Source: Lelliottia sp. JS-SCA-14 (lineage in GTDB: Bacteria; Pseudomonadota; Gammaproteobacteria; Enterobacterales; Enterobacteriaceae). Taken from it: DNA of 64,000 nucleotides. This document shows positions 37,294 through 45,872 of this stretch, one piece after another; within the stretch, counting starts at the first letter, position 1; the number at the start of each line of letters is the position of its first letter. Below the pieces are notes generated by a model that was not told the origin of the DNA, ran no database searches, and saw nothing but the letters and a program-made list of their open reading frames with translations. Made by a program: the position numbers and the translations under genes. The stretch is taken from positions 558,001 through 622,000 of the forward strand of contig NZ_CP141606.1 in NCBI RefSeq assembly GCF_035593345.1, written 5' to 3'.

Positions 37294-37593
37294 ATGAAAG
37301 AACAATTCACCACCACGGTGAGAGTGAAAGGCAAAGGCGAGATGAAATCCCGCGCCTTTGCCGACGCGCTAAACCACGTTCAGGCCGCGGTGATGAAAGC
37401 ATCGCCGCATATCTTACTGCGTATTGAGCCACAGGATGTGCAGGTTGTTCAGGCGCAAGAAGCGGTGCGTAAAGAAGCCTTTCTGTACTTCTTTTTGCGC
37501 CGGGAAAGACGCACCTACAGCGTGGAGCTGGATGTGACCGTCAACGTGACCGCCATCAATCTCGACAAGGTGGACTTTGTCACGCAACGCTGA
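37294..37593 (+). CDS. DUF4312 family protein
   Basis: A 99-residue soluble protein starting MKEQFTTTVRVKGKGEMKSRAFADALNHVQ, two bases after the SFCGS gene's stop, so translation is coupled. It contains a basic stretch FFLRRERRTYSVELDVTVNVTAINLD. The pattern suggests a small ferredoxin-like alpha/beta domain. The family is known only from this gene neighbourhood (with DUF4310 and DUF4311) as far as I can tell, and no function is established. The longer in-frame start at 37267 lies inside the preceding gene and was not used. Confidence 0.72.
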   Translation: MKEQFTTTVRVKGKGEMKSRAFADALNHVQAAVMKASPHILLRIEPQDVQVVQAQEAVRKEAFLYFFLRRERRTYSVELDVTVNVTAINLDKVDFVTQR

Positions 37594-37615
37594 TTCTTAC
37601 TAATAGGGCAGACTA

Positions 37616-38392
37616 ATGTTCCTGATAATTTTAATAAAATCGCTCATCATCGGCGGCCTGGTCGGCGTCGGCGTGGGCGCCGGAGCGGCACGCATGTTTC
37701 ATGCGCCTACCACACAAGGTATGGGCGCGTTTCGTACGTTGGGGGAACTGAACTCCTGTGAAGGGGACCCGGCGTCTCACTTCTCCTTTGGTCTGGGGTT
37801 CTTCTTTAACGCCTGGGCATCGTCAGTGGCTGCGGGGGCATTCACTCAGGACGTTGACCATCGCATCATCCCGAACTGGGGGGCGGCGGCGCTGATGCTG
37901 AAAAACCGCAACGTCGGCGAAACGCTGCACGACCCGCGCAAAATGGCGATTGCCTGCGGCATCATCGGCATGTTCGTCGTCACCTTCCTTAACCTCACCG
38001 CATCGTCCGTTCCGGCAGCCCTTCAGGTCACCGCCGTGAAGGTTCTGGTCCCGGCAGCGAACCTGCTGGTGAACACCGTGATGCCGGTGATCTTCTGGCT
38101 GGCGGCCATTGATGCGGGCAAAAAATCGGGCTTCTGGGCAACCGTGTTTGGCGGCGCAGCGCAGCTGATCATGGGTAACGCCGTACCGGGTCTGGTGCTG
38201 GGCATTCTGATCGGTAAAGGCGTCGAAGAGAGCGGCTGGAACCACGTCACCAAAGTGATGATGGTCGCCATCGTTCTGCTGTTCGTCCTGAGCGGCTTCT
38301 TCCGCGGCTTCGACATGAAGATGATCGAATCCTTCCATCTGACCGTGCCGAACTGGCTCGAACTGATCCACAGCTCGCTCAGCGGCAAATAA
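37616..38392 (+). CDS. DUF4311 family polytopic membrane protein
   Basis: 258 residues with about six hydrophobic segments: 3-25 (IILIKSLIIGGLVGVGVGAG), around 58-80, 105-128 (MAIACGIIGMFVVTFLNL), 142-165, 172-203 and 210-232. Glycine-rich helices and conserved loop residues (GELNSCEGDPASHFSFGLGFFFNAWAS) look like a channel or carrier subunit. Together with DUF4310 it probably forms the transporter of this operon. No resemblance to a described PTS EIIC or secondary carrier could be recognised by eye. Confidence 0.75.
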   Translation: MFLIILIKSLIIGGLVGVGVGAGAARMFHAPTTQGMGAFRTLGELNSCEGDPASHFSFGLGFFFNAWASSVAAGAFTQDVDHRIIPNWGAAALMLKNRNVGETLHDPRKMAIACGIIGMFVVTFLNLTASSVPAALQVTAVKVLVPAANLLVNTVMPVIFWLAAIDAGKKSGFWATVFGGAAQLIMGNAVPGLVLGILIGKGVEESGWNHVTKVMMVAIVLLFVLSGFFRGFDMKMIESFHLTVPNWLELIHSSLSGK

Positions 38393-38405
38393 CAGGAGCC
38401 TCGAC

Positions 38406-39047
38406 ATGGAACAGAATAAAGGTTTTTGGTATGCCGACTGGTCGTTCCCGATCTTCGTTGGCCTGCTCTCCTCCGGCGTCTTCGCCGGGACGCACATGTA
38501 CTACCTGTACGGCATCGGCGCATTTAACGAAGTGGCCTTCGTGGCGATGCTGAAAGCGGGCATCGACACCGGCGTGTACGGCGCGGTGGCGGCGTTCGGC
38601 GCGAGCTTCCTGTTCGCCCGTATCATCGAAGGCTCCCTGGTGGGGATCCTGGATATCGGCGGTGCGATTCAGACCGGCGTGGGCCTCGGCGTTCCGGCGC
38701 TGCTGCTGGGCGCGGGGATTATGTTCCCGGTGACCAACTTTATCGCCTCGCTGGCGACCGGCCTGGTGATTGGCCTGGCGATTGGGTACGTCATCATTCT
38801 GGCGCGTAAATTCACCATCAATCAGAGCAACTCCACCTACGGGGCTGACGTGATGATGGGCGCGGGTAACGCCTCGGGCCGCTTCCTCGGGCCGTTGATT
38901 ATCCTCAGCGCCATGACCGCCTCCATTCCGATTGGTATCGGCTCCCTGGTCGGCGCGCTGCTGTTCTACCTCTGGCAGAAGCCGATTACCGGCGGCGCGA
39001 TCCTCGGCGCCATGATTTTAGGCTCGCTGTTCCCGGTAGCCCTTTAA
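38406..39047 (+). CDS. DUF4310 family polytopic membrane protein
   Basis: 213 residues with about six membrane helices, beginning WSFPIFVGLLSSGVFAGTHMYYLYGIGAF and containing the very glycine-rich RIIEGSLVGILDIGGAIQTGVGLGVPALLLGAGIMFP and ALATGLVIGLAIGYVIILARKF-like stretches. Thirteen bases separate it from DUF4311, and it follows AGGAGCCTCGAC. The repeated GG/GxG helices suggest a permeation pathway. I infer that DUF4310 and DUF4311 are the two halves of one transporter; there is no direct evidence in the sequence for substrate or energy source. Confidence 0.75.
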   Translation: MEQNKGFWYADWSFPIFVGLLSSGVFAGTHMYYLYGIGAFNEVAFVAMLKAGIDTGVYGAVAAFGASFLFARIIEGSLVGILDIGGAIQTGVGLGVPALLLGAGIMFPVTNFIASLATGLVIGLAIGYVIILARKFTINQSNSTYGADVMMGAGNASGRFLGPLIILSAMTASIPIGIGSLVGALLFYLWQKPITGGAILGAMILGSLFPVAL

Positions 39048-39052
39048 CACCC

Positions 39053-39072
39053 ACGGGCGCTCAGGCGCCCGT
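39053..39072 (+). promoter_or_regulatory. intra-operon hairpin between transporter and enzyme genes
   Basis: Perfect stem ACGGGCGC / GCGCCCGT with a TCAG loop, five bases after the DUF4310 stop and followed only by CCTTT. More likely an mRNA-stabilising or partial-termination element than a full terminator. Confidence 0.5.
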
Positions 39073-39089
39073 CCTTTCAGGAGATACGC

Positions 39090-40223
39090 ATGTTTGATTT
39101 ACTCCTGCGCCGTGCGCGCCTGACCGACGATACCCTGACCGATATCGCCATCCAGGACGGTAAAATCGCAGCGCTGGGCGAGATTTCCACTCCCGCACAC
39201 AAAACCGTCGAGCTGAACGGCGAAGTCTTCGTCAGCGCCGGCTGGATTGATTCCCACGTTCACTGCTACCCGAACTCCCCGATCTACCACGATGAACCCG
39301 ACAGCGTCGGCATCGCCACGGGCGTGACTTCGGTGGTGGACGCAGGCAGCACCGGCGCGGATGACGTGGACGACTTCTACGACATCACCCGCAAAGCCTC
39401 AACGGACGTTTTTGCCCTGCTGAACATCTCCCGCGTGGGGCTTATCGCCCAGAACGAACTGGCGAACATGGCCAATATCGATGCCGACGCGGTGAAGCAG
39501 GCCGTTGCACGCCACCCGGATTTTATCGTTGGCCTGAAAGCGCGCATGAGCAGCAGCGTGGTCGGCGAAAACGGCATCACGCCGCTGGAAAGTGCGAAAA
39601 CCATTCAGAAAGAGAACGGCGATCTGCCCCTGATGGTGCACATTGGCAACAACCCGCCGAACCTCGATGAGATCGCTGATTTGCTCAGCTCCGGCGACAT
39701 CATCACTCACTGCTACAACGGCAAACCGAACCGCATTCTGACGCCGGAAGGCGAGCTGCGCGCTTCCGTCACCCGTGCGCTAAAGCGCGGCGTGCGTCTG
39801 GACGTCGGCCACGGTACCGCGAGCTTTAGCTTTGAAGTGGCGAAACGCGCCATCGCGATGGGCATTCTGCCGCACACCATCAGCTCGGACATCTACTGCC
39901 GCAATCGCATCAACGGTCCGGTGGGCAGTCTGGCCAGCGTGATGTCGAAATTCCTCGCCATTGGCATGTCGCTCCCGCAGGTGATCGAGTGTGTCACCGC
40001 CAACGCCGCCGATGGCCTGCGCCTGGCCCATAAAGGCCGCCTTCAGCCGGGTCTGGACGCCGACCTGACGCTGTTCACCGTCAAGCGCCAGCCGACGCTG
40101 CTGGTGGATGCGGAAAACGACAGCCTGCAGGCTGAACATATTCTGGTGCCGCTTGCCGCGATCCGCGCGGGCAAGGGCTATATGACCGAACAAGGGAGTA
40201 CGGAAAATGCCTTCGATTTATGA
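39090..40223 (+). CDS. amidohydrolase/deacetylase family metallohydrolase
   Basis: A 377-residue amidohydrolase-superfamily enzyme. The metal ligands are visible: the HxH motif in GWIDSHVHCYPNSP (about residues 52-65), a probable carboxylated Lys in IVGLKARMSSS, then MVHIGNNPP, ITHCYNGK and LDVGHGTASFSF. A C-terminal composite beta domain carries DADLTLFTVKRQP. Members near DgaE/DgaF genes are annotated as deacetylases. Here it would remove an acyl group from an amino-sugar acid (phosphate) before deamination. The 3' end overlaps dgaE by 17 bases. Confidence 0.8.
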   Translation: MFDLLLRRARLTDDTLTDIAIQDGKIAALGEISTPAHKTVELNGEVFVSAGWIDSHVHCYPNSPIYHDEPDSVGIATGVTSVVDAGSTGADDVDDFYDITRKASTDVFALLNISRVGLIAQNELANMANIDADAVKQAVARHPDFIVGLKARMSSSVVGENGITPLESAKTIQKENGDLPLMVHIGNNPPNLDEIADLLSSGDIITHCYNGKPNRILTPEGELRASVTRALKRGVRLDVGHGTASFSFEVAKRAIAMGILPHTISSDIYCRNRINGPVGSLASVMSKFLAIGMSLPQVIECVTANAADGLRLAHKGRLQPGLDADLTLFTVKRQPTLLVDAENDSLQAEHILVPLAAIRAGKGYMTEQGSTENAFDL

Positions 40224-41325
40224 GAAGTACAATTTAAAACAGGTCATTAACACGTCTGGCCGCATGACCGCGCTCGGCGTATCCACCCCGCGCCCGGAAG
40301 TGGTGCAGGCGGCGATGGACGGCATGAACCAGTACTTCGAGATGAAAGATCTGGTCAATAAAACCGGGGAGTACATCGCGAAGCTGCTGGACGTGGAAGG
40401 GGCGACGGTGGTCTCCTGCGCGTCGGCGGGGATTGCCCAGTCCGTTGCGGCGGTGCTGGTGAAAGACAGCGACTGGCTGCTGGAAAACCTGCACGTCACC
40501 CCGATCGAGAACAACGAAATCGTTCTGCCGAAAGGCCATAACGTTAACTTCGGCGCGCCGGTCGGCACCATGGTGGCGCTCGGCGGCGGCAAACTGGTGG
40601 AAGCCGGGTATGCCAACGAATGCTCCGCCGATCAGCTGGCGGCAGCGATCACCCCGCGCACGGCGGCGATCCTCTACATCAAATCGCACCACTGCGTGCA
40701 GAAAAGCATGCTCAGCGTTGAGCAGGCGGCGGTGGTGGCGCGTAAACACGATCTTCCGCTGATCGTCGATGCGGCGGCGGAAGAAGATCTTCACACCTAC
40801 TATCGCTCCGGCGCGGATCTGGTGATTTACAGTGGCGCGAAGGCGATCGAAGGGCCAACCAGCGGGCTGGTGATCGGCAAAACGCAGTACGTCGAGTGGG
40901 TAAAACGCCAGACGGCGGGCATTGGCCGGGCGATGAAAGTGGGCAAAGAGGGGATTCTCGGCCTGACCTGCGCCATCGAACACTATCTGACGGCGACCAA
41001 AGAGAGCGGGGCAGAGATGGTGGCGAAGATGACGCCATTTATCGATTCCCTGAATACCCTCAACGGCGTCACGGCCCGCGTGGTCTGGGACAGCGCCGGT
41101 CGCGATATCGCGCGCACCGAAATTAAATTCGACGAAGCCACCACCGGCGTCGGCACCGGCGAGCTGGTCAGCCAGCTCAAGCAGGGTGAATACGCGATCT
41201 ATTTCCGTGGCTACAAGGCCAACGAAGGGATTATCGAAGCGGACGTACGCAGCGTCAGCGCCGATCAGCTGAACATTGTTTATCGCCGCATCCGCGAAGT
41301 CTTAAGCCAGGAGAAATCAGCATGA
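40207..41325 (+). CDS. DgaE-family PLP-dependent ammonia-lyase (2-amino-2-deoxy-gluconate-6-phosphate dehydratase type)
   Basis: A 372-residue SelA/cystathionine-synthase-fold PLP enzyme. The cofactor lysine is K212 in VIYSGAKAIEGPTSG, with D188 of LIVDAAAEED as the ring-nitrogen partner and the SAGIAQSVAAVL loop for the phosphate. Salmonella DgaE converts D-glucosaminate-6-phosphate to 2-keto-3-deoxygluconate-6-phosphate and ammonia. Overlap with the deacetylase gene before it and the aldolase gene after it (ATGA) places all three in one pathway. The exact amino-sugar acid is not known here. Confidence 0.82.
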   Translation: MPSIYEKYNLKQVINTSGRMTALGVSTPRPEVVQAAMDGMNQYFEMKDLVNKTGEYIAKLLDVEGATVVSCASAGIAQSVAAVLVKDSDWLLENLHVTPIENNEIVLPKGHNVNFGAPVGTMVALGGGKLVEAGYANECSADQLAAAITPRTAAILYIKSHHCVQKSMLSVEQAAVVARKHDLPLIVDAAAEEDLHTYYRSGADLVIYSGAKAIEGPTSGLVIGKTQYVEWVKRQTAGIGRAMKVGKEGILGLTCAIEHYLTATKESGAEMVAKMTPFIDSLNTLNGVTARVVWDSAGRDIARTEIKFDEATTGVGTGELVSQLKQGEYAIYFRGYKANEGIIEADVRSVSADQLNIVYRRIREVLSQEKSA

Positions 41326-42062
41326 AACTGACCCCCAATTTTTATCGTGACCGCGTGTGCCTGAACGTGCTGGCCGGTTCCAAAGCCAACGCCAGTGCGA
41401 TCTATGAAGCCGCAGAAGGTCATGTCCTGGTGGGCGTGCTCTCCAAAAACTATCCTGATGTGGCCAGCGCTGTCGCCGATATGCGTGAGTACGCCGCGCT
41501 TATCGACAACGCGCTCTCCGTTGGGCTGGGCGCGGGCGATCCGAACCAGTCGGCGATGGTGAGCGAGATTTCTCGCCAGGTGCAGCCCCAGCACGTTAAC
41601 CAGGTGTTCACTGGCGTCGCGACCAGCCGCGCGCTGCTCGGGCAGAACGCGTCCGTGGTCAACGGTCTGGTCTCGCCAACGGGCACCGTCGGGATGGTCA
41701 AAATCTCCACCGGCCCGCTGAGCAGCAAAGCGCCGGACGGCATTGTTCCGGTGGAAACGGCGATTGCCCTGCTGAAAGATTTCGGCGGCAGCTCAATCAA
41801 ATACTTCCCGATGGGCGGCCTTGAGTGTCGTGAGGAATACAAAGCCGTCGCCGAAGCCTGCGCCCGCCACGATTTCTGGCTGGAGCCGACCGGTGGTATC
41901 GATCTGGAGAACTTCGAGGAGATCCTGCAGATCGCCCTGGATGCGGGCGTGAGCAAAATCATTCCGCATATTTATAGCTCGATTATCGACAAAGCCAGCG
42001 GCGATACCCGTCCTGAGGACGTGCGTAAGTTGCTGGAGATGACGAAGAAGTTGGTTAAGTAG
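41322..42062 (+). CDS. DgaF-type 2-dehydro-3-deoxy-phosphogluconate aldolase
   Basis: A 246-residue TIM-barrel aldolase cleaving KDGP to pyruvate and glyceraldehyde-3-phosphate. The putative Schiff-base lysine lies in GGSSIKYFPMGGLECREEY. The phosphate and glycine loops include VSPTGTVGMVKISTGPLS and EPTGGIDLENFEE. Its start overlaps the DgaE stop (ATGA). It belongs to the DgaF branch rather than the Eda branch, judging from length and motif spacing. It is the final enzyme of the operon and is followed by a repeat cluster. Confidence 0.83.
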   Translation: MKLTPNFYRDRVCLNVLAGSKANASAIYEAAEGHVLVGVLSKNYPDVASAVADMREYAALIDNALSVGLGAGDPNQSAMVSEISRQVQPQHVNQVFTGVATSRALLGQNASVVNGLVSPTGTVGMVKISTGPLSSKAPDGIVPVETAIALLKDFGGSSIKYFPMGGLECREEYKAVAEACARHDFWLEPTGGIDLENFEEILQIALDAGVSKIIPHIYSSIIDKASGDTRPEDVRKLLEMTKKLVK

Positions 42063-42067
42063 TTTTT

Positions 42068-42180
42068 CCCCTCACCCTAACCCTCTCCCACAGGGAGAGG
42101 GGACTAAAACCGCCCTCACCCTGTGAGAGTGGGGACTCTTATCTCCCTCTCCCTGTGGGAGAGGGGCGGGGTGAGGGCAT
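42068..42180. repeat. CCCTCTCCC-type palindromic repeat cluster, copy A
   Basis: Several alternating units of CCCTCACCCTAACCCTCTCCC and its complement (GGGAGAGGG... GGGGTGAGGGCAT), able to form nested hairpins. Related clusters lie at 45776-45856 and 55787-55866. All three are intergenic next to gene ends. Confidence 0.9.
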
Positions 42181-42213
42181 CAAACCGCACCATAGCCAAA
42201 GCCAGGAGCCACC

Positions 42214-43359
42214 ATGCACCCCCATCACCTGCTCGTCGCTTCACTCTCCCTGCTCGCAACCGCCGCCGTTGCTCAGCCTCAGTACGCCTGGGTCGGCACC
42301 TACAACCCGAACGGCGAAGGGCTGTACCGTTTTACGGTCGATCCGCAAACCGGCGCGCTCGGTGACAAAAAGCTCGTCAGCCCACTGCCCAACGCCGCGC
42401 AGCTCACCGTCTCACACGACGGCAAAACCCTGTATCTGGCAAGCGAAGCCGAGAAAGGCGCAATCCAGGCGCTGCGCATCGGTGCTGACGGTGAGCTGAC
42501 CGAGCTGAATCAGGTAGCGTCCGGCGGAGCGGGGCCGGTGTATGTGTCCCTCACGCCAGAGGGGCGTCATCTGCTGGTGGCGAACTACGTCAGCGGCTCG
42601 ATTGCGGTACTGCCAGTGAAGGCGGACGGCAGCCTGGGCGAGGCGAGGGATACCCATCAGGATCAGGGCGAGCCCGGCGCAGCGAAACCGGAAGCAGCAG
42701 TGGAGGGGAGTTTCGCTGCGAGCGATCACAACGGCCCGCACGCCCATATGATCGCCGCCGATCCGAGCGGGAAATTCGTCTTCTCGACGGATCTCGGCCT
42801 GGATCGCATCTACCAGTATCGCTTTGACGGTCAAAGGGGAAAACTCACGCCAAACGATCCGCCGTTTATCAGCGCCTCGTCGAAAGGCGCGGGGCCGCGG
42901 CATTTCGTGTTTACGCCGAAAGGTGACGGCCTGTGGCTGATCAACGAAGAGTCCTCGACCCTGACCTGGTATGCGCTGGATAAAGCCTCCGGCACCCTGA
43001 AAGCGGGCAAAACAATCTCGTCGCTGCCGAAGGAGTACAAAGGCACCAGTTTTGCCGCCGGGCTGGCGTTGAGCGCCGATGGTCAGCAGCTATACGTCGC
43101 GAACCGTTTGCATAACAGCATCGCGCACTTTAGGGTAACGGCGGACGGCACGCTGGTGCATCAGGACGATGTCTGGACGCGCGGGGATTACCCGCGCTCC
43201 CTGACCCTGGATCAGCAGGGCCGCTGGCTGTACGTTATGAATCAGCGCAGCGATAACATCACCCGTTTTCGCGTTGCGCCCGATGGCACACTAAGCTTTG
43301 AACCGGACTACACGCCGGTCGGCAGTCCATCACAGATGGTCATTTCAACCGGGCCATGA
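42214..43359 (+). CDS. exported lactonase-family beta-propeller (6-phosphogluconolactonase-like fold)
   Basis: A 381-residue seven-bladed propeller of the lactonase/YbhE family, but with a signal peptide (MHPHHLLVASLSLLATAAVAQ, cleavage after AVA). The cytoplasmic Pgl lacks one. Propeller repeats include VGTYNPNGEGLYRFTVDPQTG, LYLASEAEKGAIQALRI and LYVMNQRSDNITRFRVAPDG, together with the family motifs NGPHAHM and GPRHFVFTPKG. It presumably opens a sugar lactone in the periplasm. It lies between the catabolic operon and its activator gene, 151 bases after the aldolase, so it belongs to the same locus. Confidence 0.82.
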   Translation: MHPHHLLVASLSLLATAAVAQPQYAWVGTYNPNGEGLYRFTVDPQTGALGDKKLVSPLPNAAQLTVSHDGKTLYLASEAEKGAIQALRIGADGELTELNQVASGGAGPVYVSLTPEGRHLLVANYVSGSIAVLPVKADGSLGEARDTHQDQGEPGAAKPEAAVEGSFAASDHNGPHAHMIAADPSGKFVFSTDLGLDRIYQYRFDGQRGKLTPNDPPFISASSKGAGPRHFVFTPKGDGLWLINEESSTLTWYALDKASGTLKAGKTISSLPKEYKGTSFAAGLALSADGQQLYVANRLHNSIAHFRVTADGTLVHQDDVWTRGDYPRSLTLDQQGRWLYVMNQRSDNITRFRVAPDGTLSFEPDYTPVGSPSQMVISTGP

Positions 43360-43378
43360 GCCGTAAGAGGACAAAGAC

Positions 43379-45289
43379 GTGCGATTTCCGAACCAACGTT
43401 TAGCGCAACTGTTTGATCTGTTGCAAAACGAGACGCTGCCGCAGGATGAACTGGCGCAGCGGTTATCGGTATCCACGCGTACCGTACGGGCGGATATTAC
43501 TGCCCTGAACGCGCTGCTGGCAGGCCACGGCGCGCAGTTTATTCTCAGCCGCGGCAACGGCTATCAGCTGAAGATTGACGATGCCGCGCGCTATCAGTCG
43601 CTGCAGGACTCCCGTCCGCGCGCGCTGCGTATTCCGCGCACCGGGCAGGAGCGCGTCCATTATCTGGTGGTGCGCTTTCTCACCTCTGCCTTTTCCCTGA
43701 AGCTGGAAGATTTGGCTGATGAATGGTTCGTCAGCCGTGCGACCCTGCAAAACGATATGGTGGAAGTGCGGGAGTGGTTCCAGCGCTACAGCCTGACGCT
43801 GGAAACCCGTCCGCGCCACGGCATGAAACTGTTCGGCAGCGAGATGTCGATTCGCGCCTGCCTGACCGATTTGCTGTGGGAGCTGGCGCAGCAGGACAGC
43901 CTCAATCCGCTGGTGACGGAGGTCGCCCTGAATGCGGGCGTACCGGAGCAACTGGTGGGGATACTGCACGACACGCTGACGCGCCATCACATTCGTCTCA
44001 CGGATGAGGGCGAGCTGTTTGTGCGGCTCTACTCCGCGGTCTCCGTGAGGCGCATCAGCGAAGGCTATCCGCTGCCGGAATTTAACGCCGAAGACGTGGA
44101 AGAGAACGTGCGCGATGCCGCGCGGGATATCGCCGCCGCCATCGCCCGGCTGGCGGACAAAGTGCTTTCGCCGTCGGAGGAGAACTGGCTTTGCGTCCAC
44201 ATCGCCGCGCGCCAGATTCAGGAGATCGCCCCGAGCGCGATTAATGCCGACGACGACGAAGCGCTGGTAAACTACATCCTGCGCTACATCAACACCCACT
44301 ATAACTACAACCTGCTGAACGACGCCCAGCTGCACGCGGATTTGCTGACGCATATAAAAACCATGATCACTCGCGTGCGTTACCAAATCATGATCCCCAA
44401 CCCGCTGCTGGATAACATCAAACAGCACTATCCGATGGCGTGGGACATGACCCTGGCGGCGGTCTCCGGCTGGGGGAAATACACTCCTTACGTCATCAGC
44501 GAAAACGAGATTGGTTTTCTGGTGCTGCATATCGGCGTCGGGCTGGAGCGGCACTATAACGTGGGCTATCAGCGCCAGCCGCGCGTGCTGCTGGTGTGCG
44601 ATGCCGGGAACGCGATGGCGCGCATGATTGAAGCGGTTCTAGCGCGTAAATACCCGCAGGTGGAAGTGACGCGCACCGTCACGTTGCGTGAGTACGAACT
44701 GGCGGAAAGTATTAGCGAGGATTTTGTCATTTCCACCGCGCGCATCAGCGAAAAAGCCAAACCGGTGGTGCAGATCGCCCCGTTCCCGACCGACTATCAG
44801 CTGGAGCAGATCGGCAAGCTGGTGCTGGTGGATCGCACCCGTCCGTGGATGCTGGAAAAGTACTTCGACGCCGACCATTTCCGCGTGATCGATTCAGGCA
44901 TGGATCAGCAAACCCTGTTCCAGGAACTGTGCGGACAGCTGCGTCAGGAAGGGTTTGTCGACGCGGAGTTTCTTGATTCGGTGGTGGAACGTGAAGCCAT
45001 CGTCAGCACCATGCTCGGCGACGGCATCGCGCTGCCGCACTCCCTTGGTCTGCTGGCGCAAAAAACCGTGGTCTACACCGTGCTGGCACCCCAGGGCATC
45101 AAGTGGGGCGACGAAACGGCGCACGTCATTTTCCTGCTGGCGATCAGTAAAAGCGAGTACGAAGAGGCGATGGCGATCTACGATATTTTCGTCACCTTCC
45201 TGCGCGAACGGGCCATGACGCGGCTGTGCAACTGCCGCGATTTTACGGAATTCAAAGCGGTGGCGATGGAGAGTTTGAGCCGGTTTTAA
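43379..45289 (+). CDS. BglG/MtlR-type PTS-regulated activator (HTH-PRD-PRD-EIIB-EIIA)
   Basis: A 636-residue transcription activator. Two N-terminal HTH domains come first (QNETLPQDELAQRLSVSTRTVRADI; LEDLADEWFVSRATLQNDMVEVREW), followed by PRD1 (about 175-285) and PRD2 (about 290-395). An EIIB-like domain has Cys407 in RVLLVCDAGNAMARM, and an EIIA-Fru-like domain has His554 in GDGIALPHSLG. The DNA-binding HTHs point to a MtlR/LicR-type DNA activator, not an RNA antiterminator. Start is GTG at 43379 behind AAGAGGACAAAGAC. It ends overlapping nrdG by four bases. It probably controls the upstream operon. Confidence 0.86.
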   Translation: MRFPNQRLAQLFDLLQNETLPQDELAQRLSVSTRTVRADITALNALLAGHGAQFILSRGNGYQLKIDDAARYQSLQDSRPRALRIPRTGQERVHYLVVRFLTSAFSLKLEDLADEWFVSRATLQNDMVEVREWFQRYSLTLETRPRHGMKLFGSEMSIRACLTDLLWELAQQDSLNPLVTEVALNAGVPEQLVGILHDTLTRHHIRLTDEGELFVRLYSAVSVRRISEGYPLPEFNAEDVEENVRDAARDIAAAIARLADKVLSPSEENWLCVHIAARQIQEIAPSAINADDDEALVNYILRYINTHYNYNLLNDAQLHADLLTHIKTMITRVRYQIMIPNPLLDNIKQHYPMAWDMTLAAVSGWGKYTPYVISENEIGFLVLHIGVGLERHYNVGYQRQPRVLLVCDAGNAMARMIEAVLARKYPQVEVTRTVTLREYELAESISEDFVISTARISEKAKPVVQIAPFPTDYQLEQIGKLVLVDRTRPWMLEKYFDADHFRVIDSGMDQQTLFQELCGQLRQEGFVDAEFLDSVVEREAIVSTMLGDGIALPHSLGLLAQKTVVYTVLAPQGIKWGDETAHVIFLLAISKSEYEEAMAIYDIFVTFLRERAMTRLCNCRDFTEFKAVAMESLSRF

Positions 45290-45750
45290 CGCAAATGATG
45301 CACAACCTGGTTGCTGCTGCCCCGCCAGATCAGAGCCGGGTCTTTCAAATCCTGCACAAATTTGCCGTCGACCAGGACATTAATCAGGTCGACGATTTCT
45401 CTCTGCGCATCGTTCAGTTCATCCAGCTTGTAGCCGGTCCATACCCAGATATCTTTCCCCGCGCACTCTTTGTGAATGCGCTTCACCAGCCTGAGAATAT
45501 GCGGCACGTTCTGCGGATGCAGCGGGTCGCCGCCGGAGAGGGAGATCCCCTGGCGCGGGATACGCGTATCGTTCAGATCGCGGATGATCCGGTTTTCCAT
45601 TTCGTCGTCAAACGGCAGGCCCGAGTTCAGCCGCCAGGTGCTTTTGTTGTAGCAGCCAGGGCATTCGTGAACGCAGCCTGAAACGAACAGGGTGCAGCGG
45701 GTGCCTGGGCCATTGACGATGTCGACGGGGTAATACTGGTGGTATCTCAT
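45286..45750 (-). CDS. nrdG: anaerobic ribonucleotide reductase activating enzyme
   Basis: A 154-residue radical-SAM enzyme that generates the glycyl radical on NrdD. The iron-sulfur motif is CTLFVSGCVHECPGC (CxxxxxxCxxxCxxC spacing, residues 19-33), with GGDP (SLSGGDPLHPQ) for SAM binding and WVWTGYKLDEL nearby. It matches E. coli NrdG throughout. It lies downstream of nrdD, separated by a repeat cluster of about 80 bases, and overlaps the 3' end of the BglG-type gene on the other strand by four bases. Confidence 0.97.
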   Translation of the reverse strand: MRYHQYYPVDIVNGPGTRCTLFVSGCVHECPGCYNKSTWRLNSGLPFDDEMENRIIRDLNDTRIPRQGISLSGGDPLHPQNVPHILRLVKRIHKECAGKDIWVWTGYKLDELNDAQREIVDLINVLVDGKFVQDLKDPALIWRGSSNQVVHHLR

Positions 45751-45775
45751 TTCTGTTTCCCAATGAGCACGCTGA

Positions 45776-45856
45776 TGCCCTCACCCCGGCCCTCTCCCAC
45801 AGGGAGAGGGAGTTCAAGTCCCCTCTCCCTTGAGGGAGAGGGTTAGGGTGAGGGGG
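45776..45856. repeat. CCCTCTCCC-type palindromic repeat cluster, copy B
   Basis: Paired inverted units of the same family as copies A and C, here inside the nrdD-nrdG gap of one operon. Its hairpins could separate the decay or expression of the two messages. Confidence 0.9.
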
Positions 45857-45872
45857 AAAATCCCGCAGAAGA

